Shown here one piece after another: positions 29,405 to 37,872 of a stretch of 38,194 bases of DNA. Under the pieces are notes generated by a model, which did no database searches, was not told the DNA's origin, and saw only the letters and a program-made list of their open reading frames with translations. This DNA comes from Chara braunii (lineage: Eukaryota; Streptophyta; Charophyceae; Charales; Characeae). Position numbers and translations under genes: made by a program. Numbering within the stretch: position 1 is the stretch's first letter; each line of letters begins with the position of its first letter. Where the stretch lies: positions 473,375 through 511,568 of the forward strand of contig BFEA01000764.1 of the NCBI GenBank assembly GCA_003427395.1. Direction: 5' to 3'.

Positions 29405-29803
29405 GACTATGCTTCCTCTATTCTTTCTGTGTTCTTGCTCTGTGCTTTGTCTGTGCTTTGTCTGTGCTGTCTCTGTGCTTTCTCTGTGCTTTAGACTTGG
29501 AAGGGGTGAATTGATTTGTCCGTGATTTGACTTGCTTCCTCTGTTCTTTCTCTGTTCTTTCTGTGTTCTTACTCTGTTCTTTCTTTGTTCTTCCTCTGTT
29601 CTTTCTTTGTTCTTTCTCTGTTCTTTGAACTTCTTTCTCTGTTCTTTCTCTGTTCTTTCTCCTGTTCTTTCTCTGTTCTTTCTCTGTGCTTCTCTGTGCT
29701 TTCTCTGTGCTTTGTGCAGAAGGGGACTTCAGTGCTCGCTGATGCTTGGGTGTCTCCCCATAGTTTGGCTGGGTGTGGAGGAGGTGAAATGCTTTGTCTC
29801 TGC
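29405..29803. repeat. Satellite-like repeat, locus 2
   Basis: The sequence repeats TTCTTTCTCTG-type 11-mers (29520-29710) and then shows TTTGTGCAGAAGGGGACTT, TCTCCCCATAGTTTGG and GGTGAAATGCTTTG, the same order of landmarks as the locus at 11130-11840. The 11-mer has drifted from CTTTGTGTATG to CTCTGTTCTTT. The long Lys/Glu/Arg-rich minus-strand frames are repeat translations. Confidence 0.8.
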
Positions 29804-29995
29804 GTTTTTTTTTTTTTTTTTTTTTTTGGTTGAAACATGTCCTTATGGTCCTGGCTCCATTCTGGGGAGTGTCAGTCCGGTTCCTTTCCACCGGCAAGTC
29901 AAAAATTGAGATACATGGTGAACACTCTCATGCTTCCTTCCGTCTGGCCGAGGGAACCCTGACCAGCATTGATCCCTATCCGGAGGATTGACTGT
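29804..29995 (-). mobile_element. LINE D-type 3' end, copy 4, inserted in the satellite
   Basis: A T tract (29805-29827) is followed by GGTCCTGGCTCCATTCTGGGGAG, GTCAGTCCGGTTCC and CACCGGCAAGTC, matching the LINE D tail at 13662. The hairpin beside the tail is weak (GTCCTTATGGTCCTGG). It interrupts or ends the satellite unit at GCTTTGTCTCTGCG. Confidence 0.65.
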
Positions 29996-30167
29996 CAGCT
30001 TGCCCTGCCACTTATCCTCTCAGAATCTATTGTGACTTTGTCAGCTGATTCGTGTAAAGCAAGAAACGAGAAGAGTTGTCTATAATTTTGAGATGAAAAT
30101 CTCAGTTTGCCCATCACTAGTGTACTGTCTTTGTTGGACGTGTGCTGTGCCATTTCTTCCAAATCAA

Positions 30168-30416
30168 TCTGTTTTTTTTTTTTTTTGTCTTTTTTTTGTT
30201 CAAAGAGAGACATGAAAACCTCACGGTTCTGGCTCCTACCATTCTGGAGAGCCAAAGTCCAGTTCCTATTCCCCCGGCAACTTGAAGTCAATAATGAATA
30301 CATTAAGGAAACACGCACGCTCCTCCCTATTATGGTTGAGAGGACCGAGTGGGCGACATTGGTTACTTCCCTGAGGAAGGATGTACCACCCCTCACCCCT
30401 GCCTAAGTTAGCCTAT
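30168..30416 (-). mobile_element. LINE D-type 3' end, copy 5
   Basis: An interrupted T tract (30171-30198) is followed by CTCACGGTTCTGGCTCC, CATTCTGGAGAG, CCCCGGCAACTTG, GGCGACATTGGTTACTTCC and AAGGATGTACCACCCCTCACC. These match 13662-13880 along about 230 bp. It is, after the LINE D copy itself, the best preserved of the five tails. Confidence 0.75.
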
Positions 30417-30699
30417 TTCTGTTAATGCTTGGACTACGGCGACTCCTCACTCATGGCCCCTCTCCGATGAGTATCCGTCTAAATAATGTGGTAACCGAGA
30501 GCGAGTGTGAGGACTTGGCTTCTACGGGCTGTGTTGAAGTTTGTTCCTGTCGAGGGTTGAGATCCCCTATGCAAGAACTATGTGCTATTTAAATTGTCAG
30601 GACGGACTGCCAGAAGATATAGAACACTGATTGCTAGGCTGACAGAAAGCCAAACAGTTATGGACACCCGCCTCCCGACTTTGGCTCTCTATTACTGAC

Positions 30700-31020
30700 A
30701 AAACAATGTCATCGATCAGTTTTCTCTCTTACTTGGCTTACAAACTCACAACTCATGGCAGGGACTCGAAGTTTCCCTCTTCCACGCTCTAAGACTTGGC
30801 AATGCGACCTTATGGATGATTTGGAAGCGTAGGTGCCAAGAAACGATTGATCACTCAACCATGGCACCCCAAGAAGCTTGGGAAGGAGTTTTGCAACAGT
30901 AGAGGTCGAGGATAGAGGACGGTGGAAAAGAACCTGTAGGAAAATAGAAGAGAATGTCACAAACAAGGACAAAAGAATAGAAGCGTTCGTAAAACATCAG
31001 TTAGGAAAAATACGGTCAAT
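30700..31020 (+). pseudogene. LINE E, fragment of a LINE D relative (C-terminal ORF2)
   Basis: The plus strand contains, in shifting frames, IWKRRCQETIDHS and EAWEGVLQQ, then RGRWKRTCRKIEENVTNKDKRIEAFVK. LINE D has IWKRRCQETIDHTS, ETWEGVLNII and RGRWNKTCKKIQNNLTNKDKIIESFSK. The fragment covers only the end of ORF2 and has at least one frameshift. DNA from 30417 to 30699 and from 31021 to 31451 shows no gene. Confidence 0.75.
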
Positions 31021-31451
31021 TTTTTGTCCTGTAGTTCCTAATTTATTCCACATCTATGATAATATTCCACTTTATATTTATTCTTGCTCTCCCGTGGGTA
31101 TGTAATTTCTTGCTGATTTTTGATTGGATGATTATGGATGGGGGAGCTCTGTTCTGCAGGGGTGTCGCAAGGTGGGTAGTGTACGCTCTGAAGGGAGTAT
31201 GAGCAGAGGTGTGAGGGATACTCTTTTCTGGGGCTGGAGATAAATTCCAGCGGAGGCAGATTAGGGTAAGGGAGAGACAGAGGCGTACTTTGGGTGGAAA
31301 TTGGATGCCTCTGGGGCTGGTGGGTAGGAGAGTGGAGACTGTTCCCAGTTGGGGCCGATAGGGTTGTTTACATTACGAACAACTTATCGGTGGAGGCAAC
31401 GACAAAACAGGAAGGGAAAGAGGAGCGAGGGGGGGAATTGCTGTATAGAAA

Positions 31452-32530
31452 TCAATTAATCATGTTATATCAAGCTTTCTGGTGTTTTATAATTATGGGC
31501 GGTCTTTGACTTTCGTCCTCATTCGAGATATAGGATTTCAGAGATGGTCGAATCTGGGCCGATATCTGCGTAGTTGCTTTGCTCTGTGCCCCTGGTATGC
31601 CGATGCCAGAACGACGCTGGCCGGAGCTGGGGTGTTGCCCTGCAACCTGCAAATGGAAGGAGTATGAGGCCTTGTAGAGAGATCTGGGGATTAGTCGAGG
31701 GAGGAAGACAATCCAGTGGCGATCTGGGGGGTGCTGCCATGACAACCCTTGGGTCCAGGTTTAGTCTAGGTGGCGAGAACAGGATGGCTGTGAGTGATGT
31801 TGGCTAGGATGGCATTGTCTCTGAGATGTAATGTCTTGGTACAGGGAGGGCGAGGAGTTGTTCTAGGATTAGAAGGCCATATTTCCTGATATAGCATAGT
31901 CTTCTAGAAATTTTTACATACTAATCTCCATCATCATTAGCATCATCAAAAAATAAAAAATATAAATCATCATCATCATTAGTATCATTATCTCATCAAT
32001 GTTATATTAAGCTTTCTGGTGTTCTGGAATTTTTGGGCAGCATCGAGTTTTCTTCCACATTCGGGATATAGGATTTCAGGGATGGTCAAACCCGGACCGA
32101 TATCTGCAGAGTTGTTCTCTTCTGTGCCCCTGCTTTGCCGACGCTAGAACGGCGCTGGCCGGAGCTGGAGCGTTGCCCTGTAACCTGCAAAGGCAGGAGC
32201 GTGAGGCCTTGTAGAGAGATCCGGGGGTTGCCGAGGGAGGAAGGCAATCCACTGGCGAACCGGGGGTTGCCGAGGGAGGAAGGCAATCCACTGGCGAACC
32301 GGGGGAGGCTGCTCGGTTGCGAGGAGAGATAGCTATGGGTGACATTGGTTAGGTTGGTATTGTCTCTGTTTTCCAATGTCCTGGTACAGGGAGGGCTAGA
32401 AGTTGCTCTAGGAGTAGGAGACCAGAATTGTTGATATAGCATAGCTTATTACAATTAATACAATTTTTTATCACCATCAGCATCATCATCATTAGTATCA
32501 TCATCATCATCAGGATCATCACCATCATAG
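31452..32530. repeat. Tandem dimer of a ~535-bp repeat ending in an (ATC)n tract
   Basis: Two head-to-tail units (about 31452-31990 and 31991-32530) share TATCAAGCTTTCTGGTGTT, GATATAGGATTTCAG, GGCCGGAGCTGG, CCTTGTAGAGAGATC, GTCTCTG, TACAGGGAGGG and GATATAGCATAG. Each ends in a CATCAT-rich microsatellite (31928-31998 and 32467-32530). The second unit has an extra 39-bp tandem block (32221-32259 and 32260-32298). A simple-repeat tail on each unit would suit a retroposon with a microsatellite 3' end, but no ORF is recognised. Confidence 0.75.
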
Positions 32531-32674
32531 TCACCACATGAGGGACGCTGAGCTTGGTTCTCAACAATTTCGGTTCGGTTTCTCCGGGCAGACTGTGAGG
32601 ACCCTGGCCTCATTCCCCTTATTGGTAATATCAGCCTTGGGCACTGGGTCCTTTAACAAAAAAAAAAAAAAAAG

Positions 32675-34672
32675 ATAGCTAGAATAGAACAAGACAAACT
32701 GCACTTCGCTCAATGGCGAAAGCCGACAACTCACGACGAATGGTTGGCTGGACCGGCAAAGCCAAATTTGAACAATGGAATAATAAAAGAGCATTGGTTA
32801 TCAATAATGTAATCCTGGCCACACTCTGGTACAAGGCCATTCTATGGCCTATGAGTAAGGGGGGTCTTAAAACACTTAAACAACAACTGGCAGCCTTCCT
32901 CTGGAGAGGCGACAGCAACACCCCCCACGCTCTAAGCCGAGTTGCATGGGACTCGGTGATCCAACCTAAGAACAGAGGAGGACTAGGCATCGTGGACCCG
33001 GCCACGCAATTCCACGCCCTCACAATCCGCTCGATTCAACACATTATCTTCTCACCTTCATCCCTATGGGTACCTTTAGCCCTGACCCAACTCGCAGACC
33101 TGGCCCCGGAAACCCCACCGGAGATCGACCCCCGGGTGTGGTCAGAGGACAGGTACTGGAGGGTGCCTAGGAAATATAGAAACGGAGACCCTGCCGACAA
33201 ACACTGGGTGCACCTTTTAAGTACCTGGAGGAGACTTCCCCCCCCCGACCGCCCAGCGCCAGAATGGTGGGAATAAATATTCCGGCAACCCTCTTCGGCA
33301 ACCGACTGATAACAGACGTTGAAGGGCGGGTACGGTGTAGCTCGAACGCGCCCTGGAAGGGCTGGGTAAAACACGGGGTACGGAGAGTTGGGGATTTATG
33401 GGACCGGGCAACAAGAAGTTGGAAGAACACGGGCGGATGCGTGCTTGGCTGAGGTACTGCCATCTCACTGAGCAGGCACTAAACAAACTCATTGATAGCT
33501 TTCCCCTCCACTGGTACACCACCCTCTGAAAAAGCCCCTGCGTAAAGGAGGGAGATTGGGTGGGGCTGCCTGACTGCAACATGGAAGTTGGGCGGGTGCA
33601 CCTGACTGACCCATCTCATGTGTTAATAGAAGTCTTTTCCATTCAAAAGGATGACGGGCTACAATGGAACGAACAACCCTTCGTATGGAAGGAGAGAAAA
33701 GGACCCAAGGTACCAAGCCTGGAAAAGGGGGGGCCGTCACGCTCTCACTTTATAACTTGAAATCTAAATCCGCCTATCGTATGCTAAGACCCAAGAGGGG
33801 GCTGAGAGAGCGCGTAGAAGACAGATGGTACCACCATCTCAACATTGATCGCAGCCTGCTCAAGCCTATTCGATGGTTTGCACAGTATAGCTACAGACCC
33901 GCTAAGATATCCGCCCTCCAATAGCATATAACACAGATGTTTACCTACTAACGATTGGTTGATAGATCACACCCGGCTAGAAGAACAAGAGAAGGAGCTG
34001 CCATGGTGTCGCAAATGCCCCCAGAGCTATCCTGGGAGGAGGCGGGCTGAAACTATTGAACATATCTTTTTGCAGTGCCCTGCATCTGTACTGCTGTGGA
34101 GAACCTGGGATAGGATCTGGCGGCATATTGTTCCTGGTGCGGAATGGCCATGGGATTGGAGGGCTATACTCCTGGGACACTACCCACAAATTCGGGAGAA
34201 TGTCTTCGAAGAGAATATGTTCAGTCTGGGAAGAAGGAGTGTCCTATGGACCATATGGTGAAAGAGATGTATCCTCGAAATAGAAGGAACACGGGTGAAA
34301 GATGGAGAAGCTATGAAACAGATTAGGATATTATTCCAACACGAAATCGCGACCCAATGGAAGGCTGTTAAAGACAAGCTTGATCATATGCACATCTGGG
34401 GGGACATACACAAAGCCATCTCTGGCTTTGGCAAGAAATGGCTGGTAAAGGAAAGGGAAGGATGGATGGCCGAGGTAAAGTCGTCTAGGAGTGATCTACC
34501 GGAGAAGGGGCCACAGGAGGACCCCGGGTTAGAAATAGAAAGGGATTACCGGCTGGTCTTCCATGATTTGACCAATATAGACCCGGGGGAAGCATTAAGG
34601 GCAGCCCAGGACTTCGCAGACCCCTTTCCCCCCCACCCACTCTCCTTAAACGAAACTTTGCTGCCTGCATAA
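32675..34672 (+). pseudogene. LINE B, degraded relative of LINE A (end of RT to zf-RVT domain)
   Basis: Homology to LINE A starts right after an A tract (32657-32673) with KPTTHDEW, then ALVINNVILATLWYKAI, LWRGD, RVAWDSVIQPKNRGGLGIVDP, IFRQP/LFGNRLITDV, WHHLNID-type linker (33700-33920), CLPTNDWL, PWCRKC and the zinc box TIEHIFLQCPASVLLWRTWD (34040-34110), ending in a basic tail at 34672. It lacks endonuclease and most of RT. Defects include a TAA at about 33274, one-base shifts near 33285, 33425, 33700 and 33945, a TAG near 33925 and a TGA at 34259-34261. It is the plus-strand counterpart of LINE A. Confidence 0.85.
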
Positions 34673-34772
34673 GCCATCCATGGCCTTGCTGCACTTCCCC
34701 TCACCGGACCCCTTAAAAGACCCCAGCTGAATGAGTAGAGGGGAGATGGGACGCTGGACCCGGTTTCCAGCA
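34673..34772 (+). repeat. LINE B 3' UTR start with conserved hairpin
   Basis: About 80 bases after the ORF2 end the phrase GGGACGCTGGACCCGG opens the perfect hairpin GCTGGA/TCCAGC (34753-34771). The following CAGGTGNTGCTCCCC box and poly(A) of the other copies are missing here, so the tail is replaced or rearranged. Confidence 0.65.
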
Positions 34773-34825
34773 CGTGGGCTGCACCTTCAGTCAGATATCC
34801 CTNTGTACTTCTCTAAGTGATCCTG

Positions 34826-34947
34826 GCTGTTTTTTAGCTGATTCTCTCAAACATATGCTATTGAAAAGTACAATGGGAGTCAGGAGGCTGATTTTAGCTG
34901 ATTCCTTCCAACATATGCTACCATAAAGTACAATGGGAGTCAGGAGG
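34826..34947. repeat. Two tandem copies of a 60-bp unit
   Basis: Phrases TTTTAGCTGATTC, AACATATGCTA and AAAGTACAATGGGAGTCAGGAGG are repeated with an exact 60-bp period (about 34826-34887 and 34886-34947). An N base lies at 34803. Confidence 0.85.
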
Positions 34948-35040
34948 TTAGCTGGTGGATGGCAGAGGCAAGGGGATGGAGGGAGAACCCACTGGTGCCC
35001 CCCCGGTGGCCCCCCCCCAATACCCGACCCCGCTGCAGGC

Positions 35041-35263
35041 TAGGTAGGGAAGAGTAGAATAGATACAGGATGCTGGACCCGGTTTCCAGCCCTCTAACGC
35101 CACCCTCTGTCCAGATTTGACAGGTAATTGAATTGGTTGGGCTAAAGAATTTAATTTAGCCTTTCAAAACCAATATTTTATTCTTTTTTAAAAAGATAAA
35201 AGAAGAAGAAAAAAGGCAAAATTGTTTCACTCTGTTCACCGAAAAAAAAAAAAAAAAAAAAAA
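35041..35263 (+). mobile_element. Second LINE A/B-type 3' end with poly(A)
   Basis: The hairpin GCTGGACCCGGTTTCCAGC (35072-35090) is followed by a second stem, GGCTAAA/TTTAGCC enclosed by TTGGTT/AACCAA (about 35135-35175), an A-rich stretch and an A run at 35241-35264. Sequence between the hairpin and the second stem differs from the other copies. It lies about 300 bp after the LINE B hairpin in the same orientation. Confidence 0.6.
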
Positions 35264-35502
35264 AGGGGTCTGCATTTCAACAGTTCATGGGTGAACCAAC
35301 CGAGCTTGACCCATACGTGTGAGTGGCTTGTTTCACCCAATGGGGCTTTGCTCCCATGTTGGCAGAGATGAGCTGGCCATTCATGTACCTTTCCGTTCCT
35401 GTCCGCCCCGTCCATGTGGGCGTGGGGTGGTGAAAGATCAAGGAATGATCACTGTCCCTTCCTGGGGCCTGAACTTGGAGGTGTGTTGCTGCACACCTTC
35501 AC

Positions 35503-35673
35503 TTAGGGCCTGGCCACACCACTGTCAAAATGAAAAATGAACCAATGCACCTTGACGCGTAGAAGGGCAAGATGCATCCGTTACCATGAATAGCAATGGA
35601 TGCATCGTACCACTTTCTGTGGCAGATGCATTCGTTCTCTTTTGGTTTCGACAGTGGTGTGGGGAGGCCCTTA
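35503..35673. mobile_element. Harbinger/Tourist-like MITE 2 (TTA target duplication)
   Basis: TTA at 35503-35505 and 35671-35673 flanks a 165-bp element. Left end GGGCCTGGCCACACCACTGT and right end (other strand) GGGCCTCCCCACACCACTGT differ at only two of 20 bases. A central hairpin GATGCATCC/GGATGCATC lies near 35571-35606. No transposase is encoded. Confidence 0.8.
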
Positions 35674-35728
35674 GTGACTTAGTCTACTGACACAGAATTA
35701 AGAGGGTTCAAAAATTCAAAATTCAAAT

Positions 35729-35756
35729 CTTTTTTTTTTTTTTTTTTTTTTTTTTT
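35729..35756. repeat. T tract
   Basis: A run of about 27 T bases. It may be the poly(A) of a minus-strand retroposon, but the DNA to its right (35757-35870) matches none of the tail families in the window. Confidence 0.7.
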
Positions 35757-35870
35757 ATCGGATTGCTTGCACTCTATTGCCCAAGTCTTGTCCAAATAAA
35801 AAGGAGAAATTGCATACCATAGATGATGCCAGATTGAATAGGAGAGTCCTGGAGTTGGGGGCCGCAGGCC

Positions 35871-37183
35871 TACACGCCGCGGGAAAATCAAGGGCAGGCG
35901 GGACCGCTTCGCCAAAATTGGCCAAGGAGAAAATGACTCTCCTCAGACAGGCTGATGAAGTGACCTGTGTGCCTGCAGATTTGCTTATGCATTGAGCGCT
36001 GCTGGAGGGCGTGCAACGGAAGGAGGATCGCGGGAAATCCAGCAGATCCAACAAGTCCAGCAACCTGCATCGACTGCTGCGCTGCCAGTCACTTATACCG
36101 TCGCGGGTAGTGGGAGCAGTGCCATCAGGGTCGGCGACGTCCTAATGCACCCCGGATGAGTTCCAAGGTCCCTGCAGTGGTCCCATTCGATCCTTGACCA
36201 AATAGCCCGCAACGTCTAGAGTCCAACTCCTGAGTCCGTGGTCCGATTCGTACCCTGACCAAAATAGCTTGCAACCTGCAGAGTTCAACCGCTGAGACCG
36301 TAGCCTGTCGGGGGTATCAAAAAAAAAAAAAAAAAAAAAACTGTCGGGGGTATCCAAATGCATGTCGTAGATGTTCGAAATCCAGGGTTGGGAAGAAGTT
36401 GTGAGACCGAGGGGAGTGGGAATCCTAACTAAACAGGCTGATAACCGTTAGACTGCGTTAGTATGCGCTGATGGTGACTGGGAACTTAGAAAGGCAACTG
36501 TGTGTAGTTGCAGGACAATTGCAGAGGTTGCGGACTATTTGGTTAAGGATAGAATGGGACCAGGGACCTCGGAACTCACCCGTGGTGCATTTGGACGTCG
36601 CACACACCGCGGGAAAATCAAGGGCGGGCAGGACCGCTTCGCCAAAATTTGCGAAGGAGAAAATGACTCTCCTCAGACCAGCTGATGAAGTGACCTGTGT
36701 GCCCGCAGATTTGCTTATGCACTGAGTGTTGCTGGAGGGCGCGCGACAGAAGGAGGATCGCGGGAAATCAAGCAGATCCAACCAGTCCAGCAACCTGTGT
36801 CGACTGCTGTGCTGCCAGTCACTTATACCGTCGCAGGTAGTGGGAGCAGTGCCGTCAGGGCCGGCGACGTCGAAATGCACCCCGGGTGAGTTCCGAGGTC
36901 CCTGGTCCCATTCGATCCTCAACCAAATAGCCCACAACCTCTAGAGTCCAATTGCTGAGTCTGTGGTCCCATTCGTACCTTCACCAAAATAGCTTTCAGC
37001 CTGTGGAGTTCAACCGCTGAGACCGTAGCCTGTCGAGGGTATCCAGATGCACGTCGTAGATGTCCGAAATCCAGGGTTGCGAAGGGAGCGGGAATCCTGA
37101 CTAAACGGCCCGATAACCGTTAGTATGTGCTGATGGTGACTGGGAAGTTAGAAAGGCAACCATGTGTAGTTGCAGAACAATTG
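35871..37183. repeat. Tandem duplication, unit of about 730 bp, with internal foldback arms
   Basis: Unit 1 (about 35871-36600) and unit 2 (about 36601-37183) share long matching blocks, for example GGGAAAATCAAGGGC, AGGAGAAAATGACTCTCCTC, GATGAAGTGACCTGTGTGCC and CAGTCACTTATACCGTCGC. In addition 36540-36600 is the inverse of about 36863-36922 (GGGACCAGGGACCTCGGAAC against its complement), so unit 2 plus its left flank forms a foldback. Frames ending in ADEVTCVPADLLMH are conserved between units on the plus strand, but stops occur and no family is recognised. Confidence 0.8.
36305..36354 (+). mobile_element. Poly(A)-only insertion with 14-bp target duplication
   Basis: CTGTCGGGGGTATC occurs at 36305-36318 and again at 36341-36354, separated by 22 A bases and nothing else. 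The matching place in unit 2 (37030-37043, CTGTCGAGGGTATC) is a single uninterrupted copy. This is the pattern left by target-primed reverse transcription that copied only the poly(A) tail. Confidence 0.85.
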
Positions 37184-37284
37184 CTGGTGGGGAGCAGCAC
37201 CTGCTGGAAAATGGGTCCAAATCCAGCTTATACAACACCTTACATTGTTACAAGCCCTGAAAAAAAAGAAAAAGAAAAAAAAAG
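37184..37284 (+). mobile_element. Rearranged LINE A-type tail
   Basis: TGGTGGGGAGCAGCACCTGC and TGGAAAATGGGTCC (37185-37217) are the conserved tail region in inverted orientation relative to the A-rich run at 37259-37283. GCTGGA also pairs with TCCAGC at 37222-37227. The left edge falls where unit 2 stops matching unit 1. An inverted 5' part ahead of a poly(A) is what twin priming produces in L1 elements; this is inference. Confidence 0.5.
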
Positions 37285-37321
37285 CGCTGTCCGAGGCTTC
37301 AAATCACCCCAATCACAGGAC

Positions 37322-37605
37322 TGTAGCGCACAATCTCATACAACCAAACTACCCACATCCCCTGAACATAACGCACACTGATAATGAATGTATACAAACT
37401 ATCTTTCCGGCCCTATACAGTCAGAATGAGGGTGCATTGTGTTTGGGGGAAGGCACCCCCAGTGGGAGGAATGTAGCTCACAATCCCACAAGCAAACTAC
37501 TGACTTCCCCTGAACATAACGCACACTGATAAGGAAAATGTATACAAGTCATCTTTCCGGCCCAATACAGTCAAAATGAGGGTGCTTTGTGTTGGGGGGA
37601 AGACG
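37322..37605. repeat. Tandem repeat of 150 bp, about 1.9 copies
   Basis: TGTAGCGCACAATC at 37322 recurs as TGTAGCTCACAATC at 37472, and the rest follows: CCCCTGAACATAACGCACAC, ATGTATACAA, ATCTTTCCGGCCC, ATACAGTCA.AATGAGGGTGC. No ORF is convincing. Confidence 0.85.
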
Positions 37606-37701
37606 GTACTGGTTGAGTTATCATTTCCCACACAGGGGGACGGCTTTTCCTCTCTAGATTTCAAGCCCCTCTAGATCTTGTACATCTCGTACATCTATGT
37701 C

Positions 37702-37872
37702 TAAGGGCCAGATCCCACTGGCAAAAAGGATTGGAATAAGTGTCTGAATCTGGACGTGTTCCACACAGAGATGCAGAAAAGTAGATCAACTGATTTTGTT
37801 GCACCTGTCCACTAACAAGTCCGCATGCAGACACTTACTACAGTCCTCTTTGCCAGTGGGATCTCGCCCTAA
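37702..37872. mobile_element. Harbinger/Tourist-like MITE 3 (TAA target duplication)
   Basis: TAA at 37702-37704 and 37870-37872 flanks a 165-bp element. Left end GGGCCAGATCCCACTGGCAA and right end (other strand) GGGCGAGATCCCACTGGCAA are inverted, and similarity extends about 50 bp to AATAAGTGTCTG / AGTAAGTGTCTG. Its length equals MITE 2, but the sequences inside the first four bases differ. DNA from 37873 to 38194 shows no gene. Confidence 0.8.

Noticed and set aside
29418-29897. Lys/Glu/Arg-rich minus-strand protein
   Set aside because: It translates the 11-mer satellite repeat and a T tract.
35950-36700. CTGATGA phrases in the tandem unit as hammerhead core
   Set aside because: No GAAA core and no matching stems follow at the right distance.
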